Source of the DNA: a bacterium
GTDB lineage: Bacteria; Armatimonadota; Fimbriimonadia; Fimbriimonadales; Fimbriimonadaceae
DNA: 64,000 nt
Direction: 5' to 3'
Assembly (NCBI GenBank): GCA_027485645.1
Contig: JAIXQR010000001.1
Span: forward strand, 248,001 to 312,000
This document shows, piece by piece, positions 16,169-25,046 of the stretch. The translations under genes were made by a program, and so were the position numbers. Within the stretch, counting starts at the first letter, position 1. The number at the start of each line of letters is the position of its first letter. The notes below the pieces were generated by a model. That model did not search any database, was not told the DNA's origin, and was given only the letters and a program-made list of their open reading frames with translations.

Positions 16169-16735
16169 ATGTCACGAATTGGAATTAGACCGATTACCGT
16201 TCCGGCGAAAGTCGAGATTACGGTTGACGAAGCAACCAACGTGGTTACGGTTTCCGGCCCTAAGGGTGCTTTGGTTCAGCCGATTTCCCGACTGTTGACC
16301 GTTTCGCAGGAAGGCGCTGAACTTAAGGTTGAGCGACCGAACAACCTCCGCGAAGCACGAAGCCAGCACGGACTTGCCCGAACGCTGATTGCGAACATGG
16401 TGGAGGGCGTGACCAACGGACATGCCAAGACCCTGGACGTCATCGGTGTTGGTTACCGAGCCGCAGCAGCAGGCAAGAACCTGACGCTGAACATGGGTTA
16501 CTCCCACCCGGTAGTCATTGAGGCACCAGATGGCATCAATTTTGAAGTCAAAGCTGACGATAAGACGCGACAAACGCAGATCATCGTGAGTGGCATCGAC
16601 AAGGCGCTCGTAGGCCAGGTGGCCGCCGACATCCGAAAGGTCCGTAAGCCTGAACCGTACAAAGGTAAGGGTATTCGGTACCGCGGAGAAGTGGTCAAGA
16701 TTAAAGCCGGTAAGCGCGCCGCGGCTAAGAAGTAA
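16169..16735 (+). CDS. rplF: 50S ribosomal protein L6
   Basis: The 188-residue protein begins [16 protein letters not shown] and has the C-terminal GKGIRYRGE motif (residues 169-177) of L6, which lies near the factor-binding site of the large subunit. It begins 1 nt after the rpsH stop. Confidence 0.97.
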   Translation: MSRIGIRPITVPAKVEITVDEATNVVTVSGPKGALVQPISRLLTVSQEGAELKVERPNNLREARSQHGLARTLIANMVEGVTNGHAKTLDVIGVGYRAAAAGKNLTLNMGYSHPVVIEAPDGINFEVKADDKTRQTQIIVSGIDKALVGQVAADIRKVRKPEPYKGKGIRYRGEVVKIKAGKRAAAKK

Positions 16736-16743
16736 GGAAAACA

Positions 16744-17094
16744 ATGGCGAACAAAACCCGACAGGAACTGCGCCTTGCCCGGCATGCCCGAATCCGAAAA
16801 AGTATTACCGGCACCGCCGAGCGACCGCGCTTGAGCGTATTTCGAAGTTTGAAGCACATCAGTGCACAGTTGATCGACGACACCACCGGCAACACTGTCG
16901 CGGCGGCTTCTTCTACCGAGAAGGATGTCGTAGGTGGAAATGCCGAGGGTGCGAAGCAGGTTGGTCTCAAGCTGGCCGAGCGAGCGAAAGCGAAGGGCAT
17001 CGATGCCATCGTCTTCGACCGCGGTGGCTTCCGATACCACGGCCGAGTGGCGGCGCTTGCAGACGGCGCTCGTGAAGGAGGCTTAGACTTTTAA
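16744..17094 (+). CDS. rplR: 50S ribosomal protein L18
   Basis: The 116-residue L18 binds 5S rRNA. It shows [20 protein letters not shown] and the C-terminal [24 protein letters not shown], both diagnostic. An AAGGAAA ribosome-binding site precedes the ATG. Confidence 0.97.
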   Translation: MANKTRQELRLARHARIRKSITGTAERPRLSVFRSLKHISAQLIDDTTGNTVAAASSTEKDVVGGNAEGAKQVGLKLAERAKAKGIDAIVFDRGGFRYHGRVAALADGAREGGLDF

Positions 17095-17097
17095 ACC

Positions 17098-17670
17098 ATG
17101 CGAATGATGAACCGAATGAGCGGCAAACGAGAAAGCCGCTTTACAGAAGGACCGCAACTTGACGTTCGCGTGATTCGAACCAACAAAGTCTTCAAGACCA
17201 CCAAGGGTGGTAAGACGGCTAGCTGGTCCATCCTCGTGGTGGTCGGCGACAACAAGGGCCAGGTTGGCGTTGGGCTTGGAAAAGCTCGCGGCATTCCAGA
17301 CGCGATTCGAAAGGCAGAAGAAGCTGCCCGAAAGTCGATGTTCTTGGTCCCGATGATTGGCAGCACGATTCCGCACGAAATCCGCGCCATCAGTGGAACC
17401 GCCCAGGTCGTTCTTCGACCGGCAGCTCCAGGAACCGGCGTTAAGGCTGGCGGCGCAGTGCGCGCTTGCCTTGAAGCAGCGGGCGTCCACGACGTTCTTT
17501 CGAAGTCTTTGGGAAGCCGAAACGCGATCAACATGGCCTACGCCACGATCGAAGCGTTCCGAGGACTCCAGTCCCCAGAAGAGATTGCCGCTCGACGAAG
17601 CGTGGATGTGCGAAAGCTCACTCCATGGATCGAGAAGGCACGAAAGGAGGAAGCAGATGCTGCACATTAA
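17098..17670 (+). CDS. rpsE: 30S ribosomal protein S5
   Basis: The 190-residue S5 acts in decoding accuracy and the mRNA channel. VIRTNKVFKTTKGGKTASWS and GVKAGGAVRACLEAAGV identify it. Several in-frame ATGs follow the first (at 17104, 17107 and 17116), so the exact start is uncertain. The 3' end overlaps rpmD by 14 nt. Confidence 0.96.
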   Translation: MRMMNRMSGKRESRFTEGPQLDVRVIRTNKVFKTTKGGKTASWSILVVVGDNKGQVGVGLGKARGIPDAIRKAEEAARKSMFLVPMIGSTIPHEIRAISGTAQVVLRPAAPGTGVKAGGAVRACLEAAGVHDVLSKSLGSRNAINMAYATIEAFRGLQSPEEIAARRSVDVRKLTPWIEKARKEEADAAH

Positions 17671-17911
17671 GCTATTCCGAAGTCCGATTGGCCAGACGCC
17701 GCGCAACCGCGCGACGTGCGTAGCTCTCGGCCTCGCTCGCCCTGGTCGCGAAGTTGTCAAAGAAGACACGCCAAGCATCCGAGGCATGGTTCACGCGATT
17801 CGCCACATGGTGATCGTCACGAATCAAGAGACCGGCGAAATCCTTATCGACGCGCGACTCATCAAGCGACGCGCCCTGACCCGGGACCATAAGCCCCCCG
17901 AGACGCACTAA
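17657..17911 (+). CDS. rpmD: 50S ribosomal protein L30 with C-terminal extension
   Basis: The gene overlaps the end of rpsE. The ATG at 17657 has a strong AAAGGAGG ribosome-binding site 6 nt upstream. The core LHIKLFRSPIGQTPRNRATC and IRGMVHAIRHMVIV is L30. The family usually ends soon after this (about 60 residues), but this protein runs to 84 with a basic tail containing LIKRRALTRDHKPPETH, whose role is unknown. Confidence 0.92.
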   Translation: MLHIKLFRSPIGQTPRNRATCVALGLARPGREVVKEDTPSIRGMVHAIRHMVIVTNQETGEILIDARLIKRRALTRDHKPPETH

Positions 17912-17945
17912 GCCTACGTACACTAGGCAATTGGAGATTTAGAAA

Positions 17946-18425
17946 ATGGCATTGCACAAATTTAATCCCGGTAAGGGTGGTACACGACCGAAGCGACGCA
18001 TCGGTCGAGGTATCGGCTCGGGCATGGGTAAAACGGCAACCCGAGGTTCGAAAGGACAGCAGGCTCGCCGACAGATCCACCCGAACTTTGAGGGTGGACA
18101 AACCCCAATCCAGCGCCGAGCCCCGGTCAAGAAAGGTTTCCGAAACATCAACGCGAAGGAATTCGCGATTGTTAACCTGGACGACCTTCAGAACCTCTTC
18201 GAAGATGGCGCAGAAGTTACGGTTGCCGAGCTCTACAAGACCGGTATCGTTTCTGCCCACAAGGATGGCGTTAAGGTTTTGGCCTTCGGCACCCTAGAGA
18301 AGAAGCTCATCGTTAAGGCCCAGAAGTTTAGCAAGACCGCCGTTGAGGCGATCGAAGCTAAGGGTGGACAGGCCCTCGTTGTTCCGCTTGAGAAAGTCAA
18401 GAAGGGCAAGACGGAGGCCGAGTGA
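17946..18425 (+). CDS. rplO: 50S ribosomal protein L15
   Basis: The 159-residue protein opens with HKFNPGKGGTRPKRRIGRG and GMGKTATRGSKGQQAR, the RNA-binding Gly/Arg-rich start of L15, and includes FEGGQTPIQRRAPVKKGF. It overlaps secY by 4 nt (GTGA), the usual coupled arrangement. Confidence 0.96.
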   Translation: MALHKFNPGKGGTRPKRRIGRGIGSGMGKTATRGSKGQQARRQIHPNFEGGQTPIQRRAPVKKGFRNINAKEFAIVNLDDLQNLFEDGAEVTVAELYKTGIVSAHKDGVKVLAFGTLEKKLIVKAQKFSKTAVEAIEAKGGQALVVPLEKVKKGKTEAE

Positions 18426-19822
18426 TTCCTTCCGCATATAGCGGGAATACGACCAACTCTGGTCGAAAAAGCGACAAGGGGCTGTCACTGCCCCTTGCCG
18501 AAACTATCAAGCGCGCCTGGGAAGATCCTGATCTTCGGCAGCGCTTGACTTTCGTTTTGTTCATGTTTGCTGTGTACGCCCTCGGCGTACACATCCCCGT
18601 GCCAGTTCCTGGCTTCGACTCCGAGAAGGTCGTTGACCTTCTTAAAGGCAGTCCGTTCTTCCAGCTTCTCAACGTGTTTGGTGGCGGCGCTCTTCGCCGA
18701 TTGTCCATCTTCGCGCTTGGTTTGAACCCCTACATCACCTCCAGCATCATCATGCAGGTCATGCAGCAGGCCATTCCAGAATGGAAAAAGGACATGCAGG
18801 AAGGTGGCGAATACGCCCGAAAGAAGAACAACCAGCGAACTCGCTTCCTCACAATTGCACTCTGCTTCTTCCAAGGTTGGGGCTTCTTGCAGTACATGCG
18901 AGTGGTGCCGGCGATCGCCGCACTGTCCGCATTTGATAACGCAACGGTTCTGATCTTCTGGACCGCAGGTTCGGTCTTCCAGCTTTGGATGGGTGAACAG
19001 ATTTCCGAACGAGGCATCGGTAACGGCGTCTCGCTCATGATCTTCGCGGGAATTATCCTTTCCTTGCCATATCAGGCCGAAACGATTGTTCGCGGATTGC
19101 AGACCGGAACGATTGCTTGGTGGAGCGTCATTGTGGTGCTCGCCCTGTTCCTGGCCGCAACTTGGTTCATCGTTTACTTCACCACGGCTCAGCGGAAGAT
19201 TCCGATTCAGCACATGCGCCGACAGGTTGGCACGAAGACGATGGGTGGTCAAACCAACTACCTGCCGCTTTCGCTCAACATGGCGGGCGTAATGCCGATC
19301 ATCTTCGCCGTTTCGCTGGTTTACATTCCAAGCCAGTTCGCGGGAATGCTTGGCGGAGCAACGACTCCTGCCGGTGCTTGGCTAGAAAACCTGGGTTCAT
19401 TCTTGAACCCGGCTAACGGACAGGCGATCTCGCAGCAGGTTCCGATTCCGCGAGGACTTATTGGGTGCGTGTTCTACACAAGCCTCATCATGTTCTTCAA
19501 CTACTTCTGGACGGCGATGCAATACAACGTTCAGGACATTTCCGACAACCTCAAGCGGCACGGTTCGTTTATTCCGGGAGTTCGACCTGGAAAGCAGACC
19601 CGTGACTTCTTGGATGCGGTGATTTCGAAGATCACCCTTGTTGGAGCCATCTTCATCGCGCTCGTTGCGCTGTTGCAGTACGTCACGCCGGCCTTGGCTC
19701 GAATTGACGCCAGCTTCGTTTCCGTCATCGGTGGCACCTCGCTGCTGATCATGGTCAGCGTTGCGCTGGAAACGATGCGACAGATCGAGTCGAGCGTTTT
19801 GATGCGGCAGTACAACCAGTAA
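18422..19822 (+). CDS. secY: Preprotein translocase subunit SecY
   Basis: SecY forms the protein-conducting channel in the inner membrane. The 466-residue protein has ten hydrophobic helices and typical motifs: LGVHIPVPVPGFD, the plug-region GGALRRLSIFALGLNPYITSS, GIGNGVSLMIFAGI and FVSVIGGTSLLIMVSVALET. The start is the GTG overlapping the rplO stop. A long hairpin follows 16 nt after the stop. Confidence 0.97.
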   Translation: MIPSAYSGNTTNSGRKSDKGLSLPLAETIKRAWEDPDLRQRLTFVLFMFAVYALGVHIPVPVPGFDSEKVVDLLKGSPFFQLLNVFGGGALRRLSIFALGLNPYITSSIIMQVMQQAIPEWKKDMQEGGEYARKKNNQRTRFLTIALCFFQGWGFLQYMRVVPAIAALSAFDNATVLIFWTAGSVFQLWMGEQISERGIGNGVSLMIFAGIILSLPYQAETIVRGLQTGTIAWWSVIVVLALFLAATWFIVYFTTAQRKIPIQHMRRQVGTKTMGGQTNYLPLSLNMAGVMPIIFAVSLVYIPSQFAGMLGGATTPAGAWLENLGSFLNPANGQAISQQVPIPRGLIGCVFYTSLIMFFNYFWTAMQYNVQDISDNLKRHGSFIPGVRPGKQTRDFLDAVISKITLVGAIFIALVALLQYVTPALARIDASFVSVIGGTSLLIMVSVALETMRQIESSVLMRQYNQ

Positions 19823-19838
19823 AGTTCACATTCACGGA

Positions 19839-19870
19839 GAAGGGTCGCCGACATCCGTCGGCGACCCTTC
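19839..19870 (+). terminator. Hairpin terminator or attenuator between secY and adk
   Basis: A perfect 14-bp stem (19839-19852 with 19857-19870) closes on a 4-nt ATCC loop. The downstream tract is only moderately T-rich (ATTTCATTATCATTT), so it may terminate partially and lower expression of adk and the genes after it. Confidence 0.7.
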
Positions 19871-19895
19871 ATTTCATTATCATTTGCCAGTAGCC

Positions 19896-20573
19896 ATGAG
19901 CCATCTTCCTTCAGATCAACCTAACGCAACGCCTCCGCGGCGATTGGTGCTGATCGGCCCTCCAGGTGTGGGCAAAGGCACCATGAGTGCGCTTCTGAAA
20001 GAACGGCTCGGACTCCGCACGCTTTCCTCGGGCGAAATCTTCCGCCACGAAATCGAGATGCAGACGGACTTGGGCCGGATGGCTAAGCGGTACATCGATC
20101 ACGGAGAGCTCGTTCCGAACGGCGTAACGATCGAGATGATGTCGAAGCAGCTTCACGATCCTGCCATCAAGTTGTCTGGTTTCGTTCTCGATGGCTTTCC
20201 ACGCACCGTAAAACAAGCTGAAGCGTTGGATGAGGTGCTGTTCGAGCTTGAGCAAGGTCTAGACAAGGTCGTTAGCCTTGAGGTTCCTCAAGAAGTTATC
20301 GTTCAGCGGCTCACCGGGCGAATTGGCTGCACGAAGTGCGGTGAGATTTATCACAGCAAGAACAAGCCACCGAAGCGGGAAGGCGTTTGCGACCGATGCA
20401 ACAGCCCGCTGTTCGTTCGAGAAGATGACCGCCCAGATACGATCCGAGAGCGGATCCGGATCTTCTGGGAAACGACCGCGCCCGTCATCGAATACTACGC
20501 GAAGACTTCGACGCTGCAACGGGTCGATGCCAGTCAAGGGCCGGAAAGCACTTACACGGCGATTTGTAGCTAA
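19896..20573 (+). CDS. adk: Adenylate kinase (zinc-type lid)
   Basis: The 225-residue enzyme equilibrates ATP, ADP and AMP. It has the P-loop GPPGVGKGT (about residues 21-29), the AMP-site GFVLDGFPRT, and a long lid with two Cys pairs (GCTKCGE and VCDRCNSP) that bind zinc. A TTG at 19884 could add four residues; I prefer the ATG at 19896. It is separated from secY by a strong hairpin. Confidence 0.95.
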   Translation: MSHLPSDQPNATPPRRLVLIGPPGVGKGTMSALLKERLGLRTLSSGEIFRHEIEMQTDLGRMAKRYIDHGELVPNGVTIEMMSKQLHDPAIKLSGFVLDGFPRTVKQAEALDEVLFELEQGLDKVVSLEVPQEVIVQRLTGRIGCTKCGEIYHSKNKPPKREGVCDRCNSPLFVREDDRPDTIRERIRIFWETTAPVIEYYAKTSTLQRVDASQGPESTYTAICS

Positions 20574-20631
20574 ACTTCAGCGCTGCTTTGGAGTCAAGGC
20601 GGAAGTCGCAGTTTGGCGGCAGAGGCGAAAA

Positions 20632-21450
20632 ATGACGAGATTCCAGGTTGCTACCTTTCTGGTTCTGTGTTCGATCGCGTCGACAGTTCGCGCCGACTGG
20701 ACGCAGTGGGAGGTCGCTTACACGGTTCGAACGATACGCGGAAAGCAGAACGTGGACCAGTGGAGACGGACGATCCCGTTAGTCGTGTCCAGCTTTGAAA
20801 CTGCCACCTCGCCTGCGCTGCAAACCGAGACCGGGATCGCCACGCTGACCCGCGCAAACTCAAGCTGGAAACTCGAAGTTAAGGGACGGGGGTACGACCG
20901 GATTGCGGTTTGGGATGGCAAGAACCTCTACGTGAAAACCCAGAACCACGTGACGGTGCTGCCTACTTGCGATCCTACTTTTCTAGAAGTGCTTCCAAGG
21001 ATCGGGCTTAACCTTCCTGGGCTGCAGATATACAAGCCGGCTGATGTGGTGAATGCGGTTTACGTGCTCGACCATCGATCTCGCCGAAGTGATCGCAAGT
21101 TGAGCTACAACTTCACCAGTTTCGTTCCGCCTTCAAAGACCTTAAAGGTTCTTCCTTCCTCCAGCTTTTTCCCGAGGAACCATGAGCGTCGCGTGAGTTC
21201 CACCAGATTCGAGACTTTGCTTGATACGGAAAGCAGCTTGACTTACGAAACTTACGACATCGTTTCCAAGAAGCAAATCAACTCAAAAAAGGAGCTCACG
21301 ATTTTGCCGCACCTTTCCGAGGGGACGGTAGTTCAGTTTCCTGGGCCGATCTCGTTTCGATTCGATCCGAAGGGAGGCAGCCTTGAAACACAGCTGGCGA
21401 GAGAGAAAGCATCTCGGGCGGGAGTCGGAACCCCGGGCAAGAAGCGTTGA
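20632..21450 (+). CDS. Secreted protein, unknown function
   Basis: The 272-residue protein has a signal peptide ending SIASTVRA|D. The mature part is beta-rich (TIRGKQNVDQWRRTIPLVV, GIATLTRANSSWKLEVKGRG, RIAVWDGKNLYVKTQ), reminiscent of outer-membrane lipoprotein carrier-like half-barrels, but no signature is clear. The ATG at 20632 fits the signal peptide; the frame stays open further upstream but that part overlaps adk. It lies inside the adk-infA gap where map would be expected. Confidence 0.65.
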   Translation: MTRFQVATFLVLCSIASTVRADWTQWEVAYTVRTIRGKQNVDQWRRTIPLVVSSFETATSPALQTETGIATLTRANSSWKLEVKGRGYDRIAVWDGKNLYVKTQNHVTVLPTCDPTFLEVLPRIGLNLPGLQIYKPADVVNAVYVLDHRSRRSDRKLSYNFTSFVPPSKTLKVLPSSSFFPRNHERRVSSTRFETLLDTESSLTYETYDIVSKKQINSKKELTILPHLSEGTVVQFPGPISFRFDPKGGSLETQLAREKASRAGVGTPGKKR

Positions 21451-21463
21451 CAGGCGGCATTGA

Positions 21464-21469
21464 TATACT
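21464..21469 (+). promoter_or_regulatory. -10 box for the tyrosine phosphatase gene
   Basis: TATACT lies 8 nt before the GTG at 21478. A GGGAG is also present but only 3 nt from the GTG, too close for a usual ribosome-binding site. Confidence 0.5.
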
Positions 21470-21477
21470 GGGAGCGC

Positions 21478-21960
21478 GTGATCAAGGTCCTTTTTGTATG
21501 CCTAGGCAACATTTGCCGTAGCCCGATGGCGGAAGCGATTTTGAAGCACAAGGTCGCGGCTGGACCATTGCGAGGGCGGGTCAAAGTCGATTCTGCCGGA
21601 ACCGGGGACTGGCACGAAGGGCAGCTTCCTAATCCGCGAACCAGAAAGGTTTGTTCGGTGAACGGGATTACCGCCAATTCTTTGGCTCGCCAGGTGAACA
21701 GCCTAGACTTTCGAGATTTTGATTTGATCATTGCGATGGACCGCCAGAACTATCGCGACCTTTTGGCATGGCCGGGCAGCGTCGCGGAAAAGGTGCACCT
21801 CATGCGCGACTGGCTTGACGAGCCTGAGACGGATGTGCCGGACCCGTACTACGGCAACGAATCCGATTTCGAGTACTGCTTTGACTTGCTCAGTCGAAGC
21901 TGCGATGCGCTTTATGTGGACCTAATGTCCCGATTCACGACCGATCCCGGTACAATCTAA
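21478..21960 (+). CDS. Low-molecular-weight protein tyrosine phosphatase
   Basis: The 160-residue protein has the active-site loop [14 protein letters not shown] (CX5R with nucleophilic Cys and Arg) near residue 8 and the general-acid DPYYG motif near residue 121. Such enzymes remove phosphate from tyrosines, and in bacteria often regulate exopolysaccharide kinases; some act as arsenate reductases. No tyrosine kinase is in the window. A TTG at 21460 would add six residues; GTG 21478 gives the usual [10 protein letters not shown] start. It is followed by infA. Confidence 0.92.
   Translation: MIKVLFVCLGNICRSPMAEAILKHKVAAGPLRGRVKVDSAGTGDWHEGQLPNPRTRKVCSVNGITANSLARQVNSLDFRDFDLIIAMDRQNYRDLLAWPGSVAEKVHLMRDWLDEPETDVPDPYYGNESDFEYCFDLLSRSCDALYVDLMSRFTTDPGTI
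21951..21956 (+). promoter_or_regulatory. -10 box for infA
   Basis: TACAAT, inside the last codons of the phosphatase gene, lies 8 nt before the infA ATG at 21965. It could let infA be made independently of the upstream genes. Confidence 0.5.
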
Positions 21961-21964
21961 AAGA

Positions 21965-22222
21965 ATGGCGAGAAGACCGTACCGGCCGCGAACAAAGGAC
22001 ATTGATAAAGAGAAGGGGATTGAGCTTGAGGGCTCGGTGTTAGAGAACCTTCCGAATGCCCGATTTCGAGTGAAGCTGGACGAAACCGAAGGCGAAATTT
22101 TGGCTCACGTCAGCGGAAAGATGCGAATGCACTACATTCGAATTCTGCCTGGCGACCGAGTTAAGGTTGAGTTAAGCCCATACGACCTCACGATGGGTCG
22201 AATCACTTACCGATTCAAGTAA
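21965..22222 (+). CDS. infA: Translation initiation factor IF-1
   Basis: IF-1 occupies the ribosomal A site during initiation. The 85-residue OB-fold protein has [38 protein letters not shown] and [14 protein letters not shown], all diagnostic. It carries about 13 extra basic residues at the N-terminus ([16 protein letters not shown]) compared with the usual 72-residue form. Its 3' end overlaps the convergent GNAT gene by 8 nt. Confidence 0.96.
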   Translation: MARRPYRPRTKDIDKEKGIELEGSVLENLPNARFRVKLDETEGEILAHVSGKMRMHYIRILPGDRVKVELSPYDLTMGRITYRFK

Positions 22223-22772
22223 GCAGGCCGTACGTTGCGATGTCTGTCCAATCACCGTGGGCATCGCGCTTGAATCGTCTTAGCGTTCCTTCAAACTCGA
22301 AACCAAGGCGCATCGCGATGTTTGCGCTTTGCGCGTTGCGTGTATCGCAGCGGATCACAATCTTGGTTGACTGAAGGGCGGTTCGTGCTGTCTCCACCAA
22401 GGCTTGACACGCCTCGGTCATGTATCCGTTGCCGGTCTCGGTGGTCGCGAGCCAGTAGCCAATCTCAAACTGGCGGATATCCCATTGGCATTTCACGAAG
22501 CCGGTGACGCCGATGGTGCTTCCATCGGTCCGTTTCAGAATCCGGTAGTTCAGTTCATTTCGAAGCGTGAACTGCGCGTGTTGCCGTCGGACGTGAGACT
22601 CCATCTGATCCAGAAAGATCCCATCGACCGCCCAAGGTAGGAAGCGAGCAAGTTCAACTTGGGAAGCAGCTGCAGGGACGTAGAGATCCTTTCCCGTATC
22701 GGGCATGTGCCGCTCAAGCAGAAGCCTTGGCGTCACCAGCGTATCCGGCACGTGAATGAGGATCGGGTCCAC
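22215..22772 (-). CDS. GNAT acetyltransferase, RimJ/RimL type
   Basis: The 185-residue protein has the [10 protein letters not shown] start, [31 protein letters not shown] acetyl-CoA-binding segment and [17 protein letters not shown] end of RimJ/RimL-type N-acetyltransferases, which modify N-termini of ribosomal proteins or other amines. It is inserted against the direction of the ribosomal cluster between infA and rpmJ. The start is GTG at 22772, 7 nt after a perfect TATAAT. Confidence 0.88.
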   Translation of the reverse strand: MDPILIHVPDTLVTPRLLLERHMPDTGKDLYVPAAASQVELARFLPWAVDGIFLDQMESHVRRQHAQFTLRNELNYRILKRTDGSTIGVTGFVKCQWDIRQFEIGYWLATTETGNGYMTEACQALVETARTALQSTKIVIRCDTRNAQSANIAMRLGFEFEGTLRRFKRDAHGDWTDIATYGLLT

Positions 22773-22779
22773 AGATCGG

Positions 22780-22785
22780 ATTATA
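22780..22785 (-). promoter_or_regulatory. -10 box for GNAT gene
   Basis: A consensus TATAAT on the minus strand lies 7 nt before the GTG at 22772, with no ribosome-binding site. A clear -35 box is missing. Confidence 0.65.
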
Positions 22786-23051
22786 GGCTTGGAGAGTTGC
22801 TGTCTGTTGGAGGCGCCTCAGGTGGAGTGTGAATCTCTATGTTTGAGATGTCTTTCGAACCGTGCAGGCAAATTTACCGGGCTATCGGAGAATTTCACAA
22901 ACAGGCGCGAAGTTATTGCGAGATCGGGAGGGGCGTTGTGGTATCCTTCCTGTTTGCGCCCAGGTGCCTGATGGCTAGCATGCGTCGCCGATATTTCACG
23001 GCGAGATTGCGATGCTTTATGTAAGGACGAGTCTGGGTGACGATTTGAAAC
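22786..23051. other. Intergenic region before rpmJ
   Basis: This stretch of about 265 bp separates the reversed GNAT gene from rpmJ and must contain the promoter and leader of the rpmJ-rpsM-rpsK-rpoA operon. I see a small hairpin (TCGCCG/CGGCGA around an 8-nt loop, about 22986-23005) but no convincing -35/-10 pair or known leader motif. Confidence 0.4.
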
Positions 23052-23165
23052 ATGAAAGTTCGGGCCAGTGTTAAGCGAATTTGCGATAAGTGCAAGATTG
23101 TCAAGCGCAATGGAGTTGTGCGTGTAATCTGCATCGTGCCGAAGCACAAGCAGCGACAGGGTTAA
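23052..23165 (+). CDS. rpmJ: 50S ribosomal protein L36
   Basis: This 37-residue protein is read directly from the sequence: [20 protein letters not shown], then a second half ending PKHKQRQG. The zinc knuckle Cys11, Cys14, Cys27 and His32 is complete. It opens the lower block of the cluster, 14 nt before rpsM. Confidence 0.96.
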   Translation: MKVRASVKRICDKCKIVKRNGVVRVICIVPKHKQRQG

Positions 23166-23179
23166 GGCGTTAAAGAAGC

Positions 23180-23557
23180 ATGGCGAGAATTGCAGGTATT
23201 GACCTTCCGCGCGATAAAGCGGTGATTTACTCTCTTCCGGTCCTTTACGGGATTGGGAAGCACAACGTGCATGATCTGGTCGCGAAAGCGGGCATCGATC
23301 CTCGCACGAAAGTGCGTGACCTCACGGAGCAGGACATTACTCGGCTTCGAGAGATCATCGACGCTGACTATCAGGTTGAAGGAGATCTTCGCCGGGAAGT
23401 CGGCGGGAACATTCGCCGACTCATCGAAATTCGATGTCTTCGCGGAATCCGTCACACCCGTGGCCTGCCCGTTCATGGTCAGCGAACCCGAAGTAATGCT
23501 CGAACGCGTAAGGGTAAGCCCAAGACGGTCGCCGGCAAGAAAAAGGTCAAGAAGTAA
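23180..23557 (+). CDS. rpsM: 30S ribosomal protein S13
   Basis: The 125-residue S13 contacts the large subunit and P-site tRNA. It begins [18 protein letters not shown] and ends with the [19 protein letters not shown] region and a basic tail, all diagnostic. Confidence 0.97.
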   Translation: MARIAGIDLPRDKAVIYSLPVLYGIGKHNVHDLVAKAGIDPRTKVRDLTEQDITRLREIIDADYQVEGDLRREVGGNIRRLIEIRCLRGIRHTRGLPVHGQRTRSNARTRKGKPKTVAGKKKVKK

Positions 23558-23570
23558 GGCTTAAAGATTT

Positions 23571-23963
23571 ATGGCACGAAAGACAGTTCAGAAAGGCAAG
23601 CAGAAGGAAAAGAAGAATATTCCGGTTGGCGTTGCTCATATCCACGCTTCGTTCAACAACACGCTTGTTACGATCACCGATCCTCGTGGGAACACGATTT
23701 CTTGGGCCAGCGCCGGAAACGTCAACTTCAAGGGCAGTCGAAAGGGCACGCCGTTCGCCGCACAGGTTGCCGCCGACAAGGCAAGCCGACTTGCGCAGGA
23801 CCACGGCCTCAAGAAGGTTGAGGTTCTGGTTCGCGGACCAGGTTCTGGCCGAGAGACCGCGATTCGCGCTCTCCAGGCTTCCGGGCTTGAAGTCACGACG
23901 ATTGTCGATGTGACCCCGCTGCCGCACAACGGTTGCCGCCCGCCAAAGCGACGCCGAGTCTGA
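23571..23963 (+). CDS. rpsK: 30S ribosomal protein S11
   Basis: The 130-residue S11 lines the platform of the small subunit. [19 protein letters not shown] and the C-terminal [18 protein letters not shown] are diagnostic. In most bacteria rpsD follows; here rpoA does. Confidence 0.97.
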   Translation: MARKTVQKGKQKEKKNIPVGVAHIHASFNNTLVTITDPRGNTISWASAGNVNFKGSRKGTPFAAQVAADKASRLAQDHGLKKVEVLVRGPGSGRETAIRALQASGLEVTTIVDVTPLPHNGCRPPKRRRV

Positions 23964-24017
23964 TTTCTCTTGCAGGGGGCCTTGGCTCCCCTCGCCATTC
24001 CGCAACCCACGATTACG

Positions 24018-25007
24018 ATGCCGCAAATTACGACCCTTGATCTCCAAACCGAATACGGGAAGTTCATTCTCGAACCGCTTGAGCGTGGCTATGGCCACAC
24101 GCTCGGGAACGCACTGCGCCGCGTCCTGCTCAGCTCCATTCACGGAGCCGCTGTCTCTGCGCTGAAGATTGACAAGGTTGCCCACGAATTCGCGCCGATT
24201 CCTGGCGTGAAAGAAGACGTCACGCAGCTGATGCTGAACCTGAAGGATCTGGCCATCAAGGCGACGCCAGAGAACTTTGCGGAAGAAGTCGTCCTTCACA
24301 TCGATGTCAAAGGCCCAGGTCGAGTGACCGGCGCTGACATTGTCTGCCCAGAAGGCTTTAGCATCGCAAACCCTGAGATGTATCTTGCAACGATCAGCGA
24401 CGAATCCACGCTGTCGATCGAACTGTACGTCGGCTGGGGAACGGGCTACGTTCTTCCTGAGAAGCAGGACAAGTACAAGGGCATCATCGGAGTCATTCCT
24501 TTCGGCGCGCAGTACACGCCTATCACCAAGGTGAACTTCACGGTCGAAGCCACCCGAGTTGGAATGCGAACCGACTACGAGCGACTTGTGCTCGACATTT
24601 TCACCAACGGCGCCATCGCTCCCAACGACGCACTTTCCCAGGCTTCGCGAATTCTCGTGAAGTTCTTCGAAATGTTCAGCGATCTTGGCGAAGCCGGTTA
24701 CGAAGCCAGCATTGGTATTGAGCTTGACGAAGATTCTGCGTTGCTCAAGAACGTGCCTGACCTTCGCATCGAAGAGCTCGACTTCTCCCAACGAACGTTT
24801 AACTGCCTTCGACGTGCGGGCATTCTGACCCTGCGCGCTCTGGCAGCCACCAACGAATCTGATCTCACCTCTATTCGAGGCTTCGGCAAGAAATCCTTGG
24901 TTGAAGTTCGCGACAAGCTGGGAGAGCACGGTCTAGAGATGAAGCCACCGAAGGGCGGCGTTCGCATTCTGGACACCCTCGACGATGACGAGGAGGACGA
25001 ATTCTAA
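24018..25007 (+). CDS. rpoA: RNA polymerase alpha subunit
   Basis: The 329-residue protein has the N-terminal assembly domain (YGKFILEPLERGYGHTLGNALRRVLLSS is the diagnostic start) and the C-terminal DNA-binding domain (FSQRTFNCLRRAGILTLRAL and IRGFGKKSLVEVRDKL). It ends in an acidic tail, DDDEEDEF, longer than usual. I use the ATG at 24018; TTG codons at 23970 or 23982 could extend it by up to 16 residues, and an AGGGGG near 23974 leaves this open. rpsD is missing between rpsK and this gene. Confidence 0.95.
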   Translation: MPQITTLDLQTEYGKFILEPLERGYGHTLGNALRRVLLSSIHGAAVSALKIDKVAHEFAPIPGVKEDVTQLMLNLKDLAIKATPENFAEEVVLHIDVKGPGRVTGADIVCPEGFSIANPEMYLATISDESTLSIELYVGWGTGYVLPEKQDKYKGIIGVIPFGAQYTPITKVNFTVEATRVGMRTDYERLVLDIFTNGAIAPNDALSQASRILVKFFEMFSDLGEAGYEASIGIELDEDSALLKNVPDLRIEELDFSQRTFNCLRRAGILTLRALAATNESDLTSIRGFGKKSLVEVRDKLGEHGLEMKPPKGGVRILDTLDDDEEDEF

Positions 25008-25046
25008 CCACCGGCAGTCCGCCGGAAACGGAACCAGGAAACAAGC

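Noticed and set aside
22839-23024. Short frame before rpmJ
   Set aside because: No ribosome-binding site, odd composition, lies in the probable leader of the rpmJ operon.
23547-24929. Long minus-strand open frame (460 codons) opposite rpsK and rpoA
   Set aside because: It lies entirely antisense to two highly conserved genes; its composition mirrors their codons and no family motif appears.
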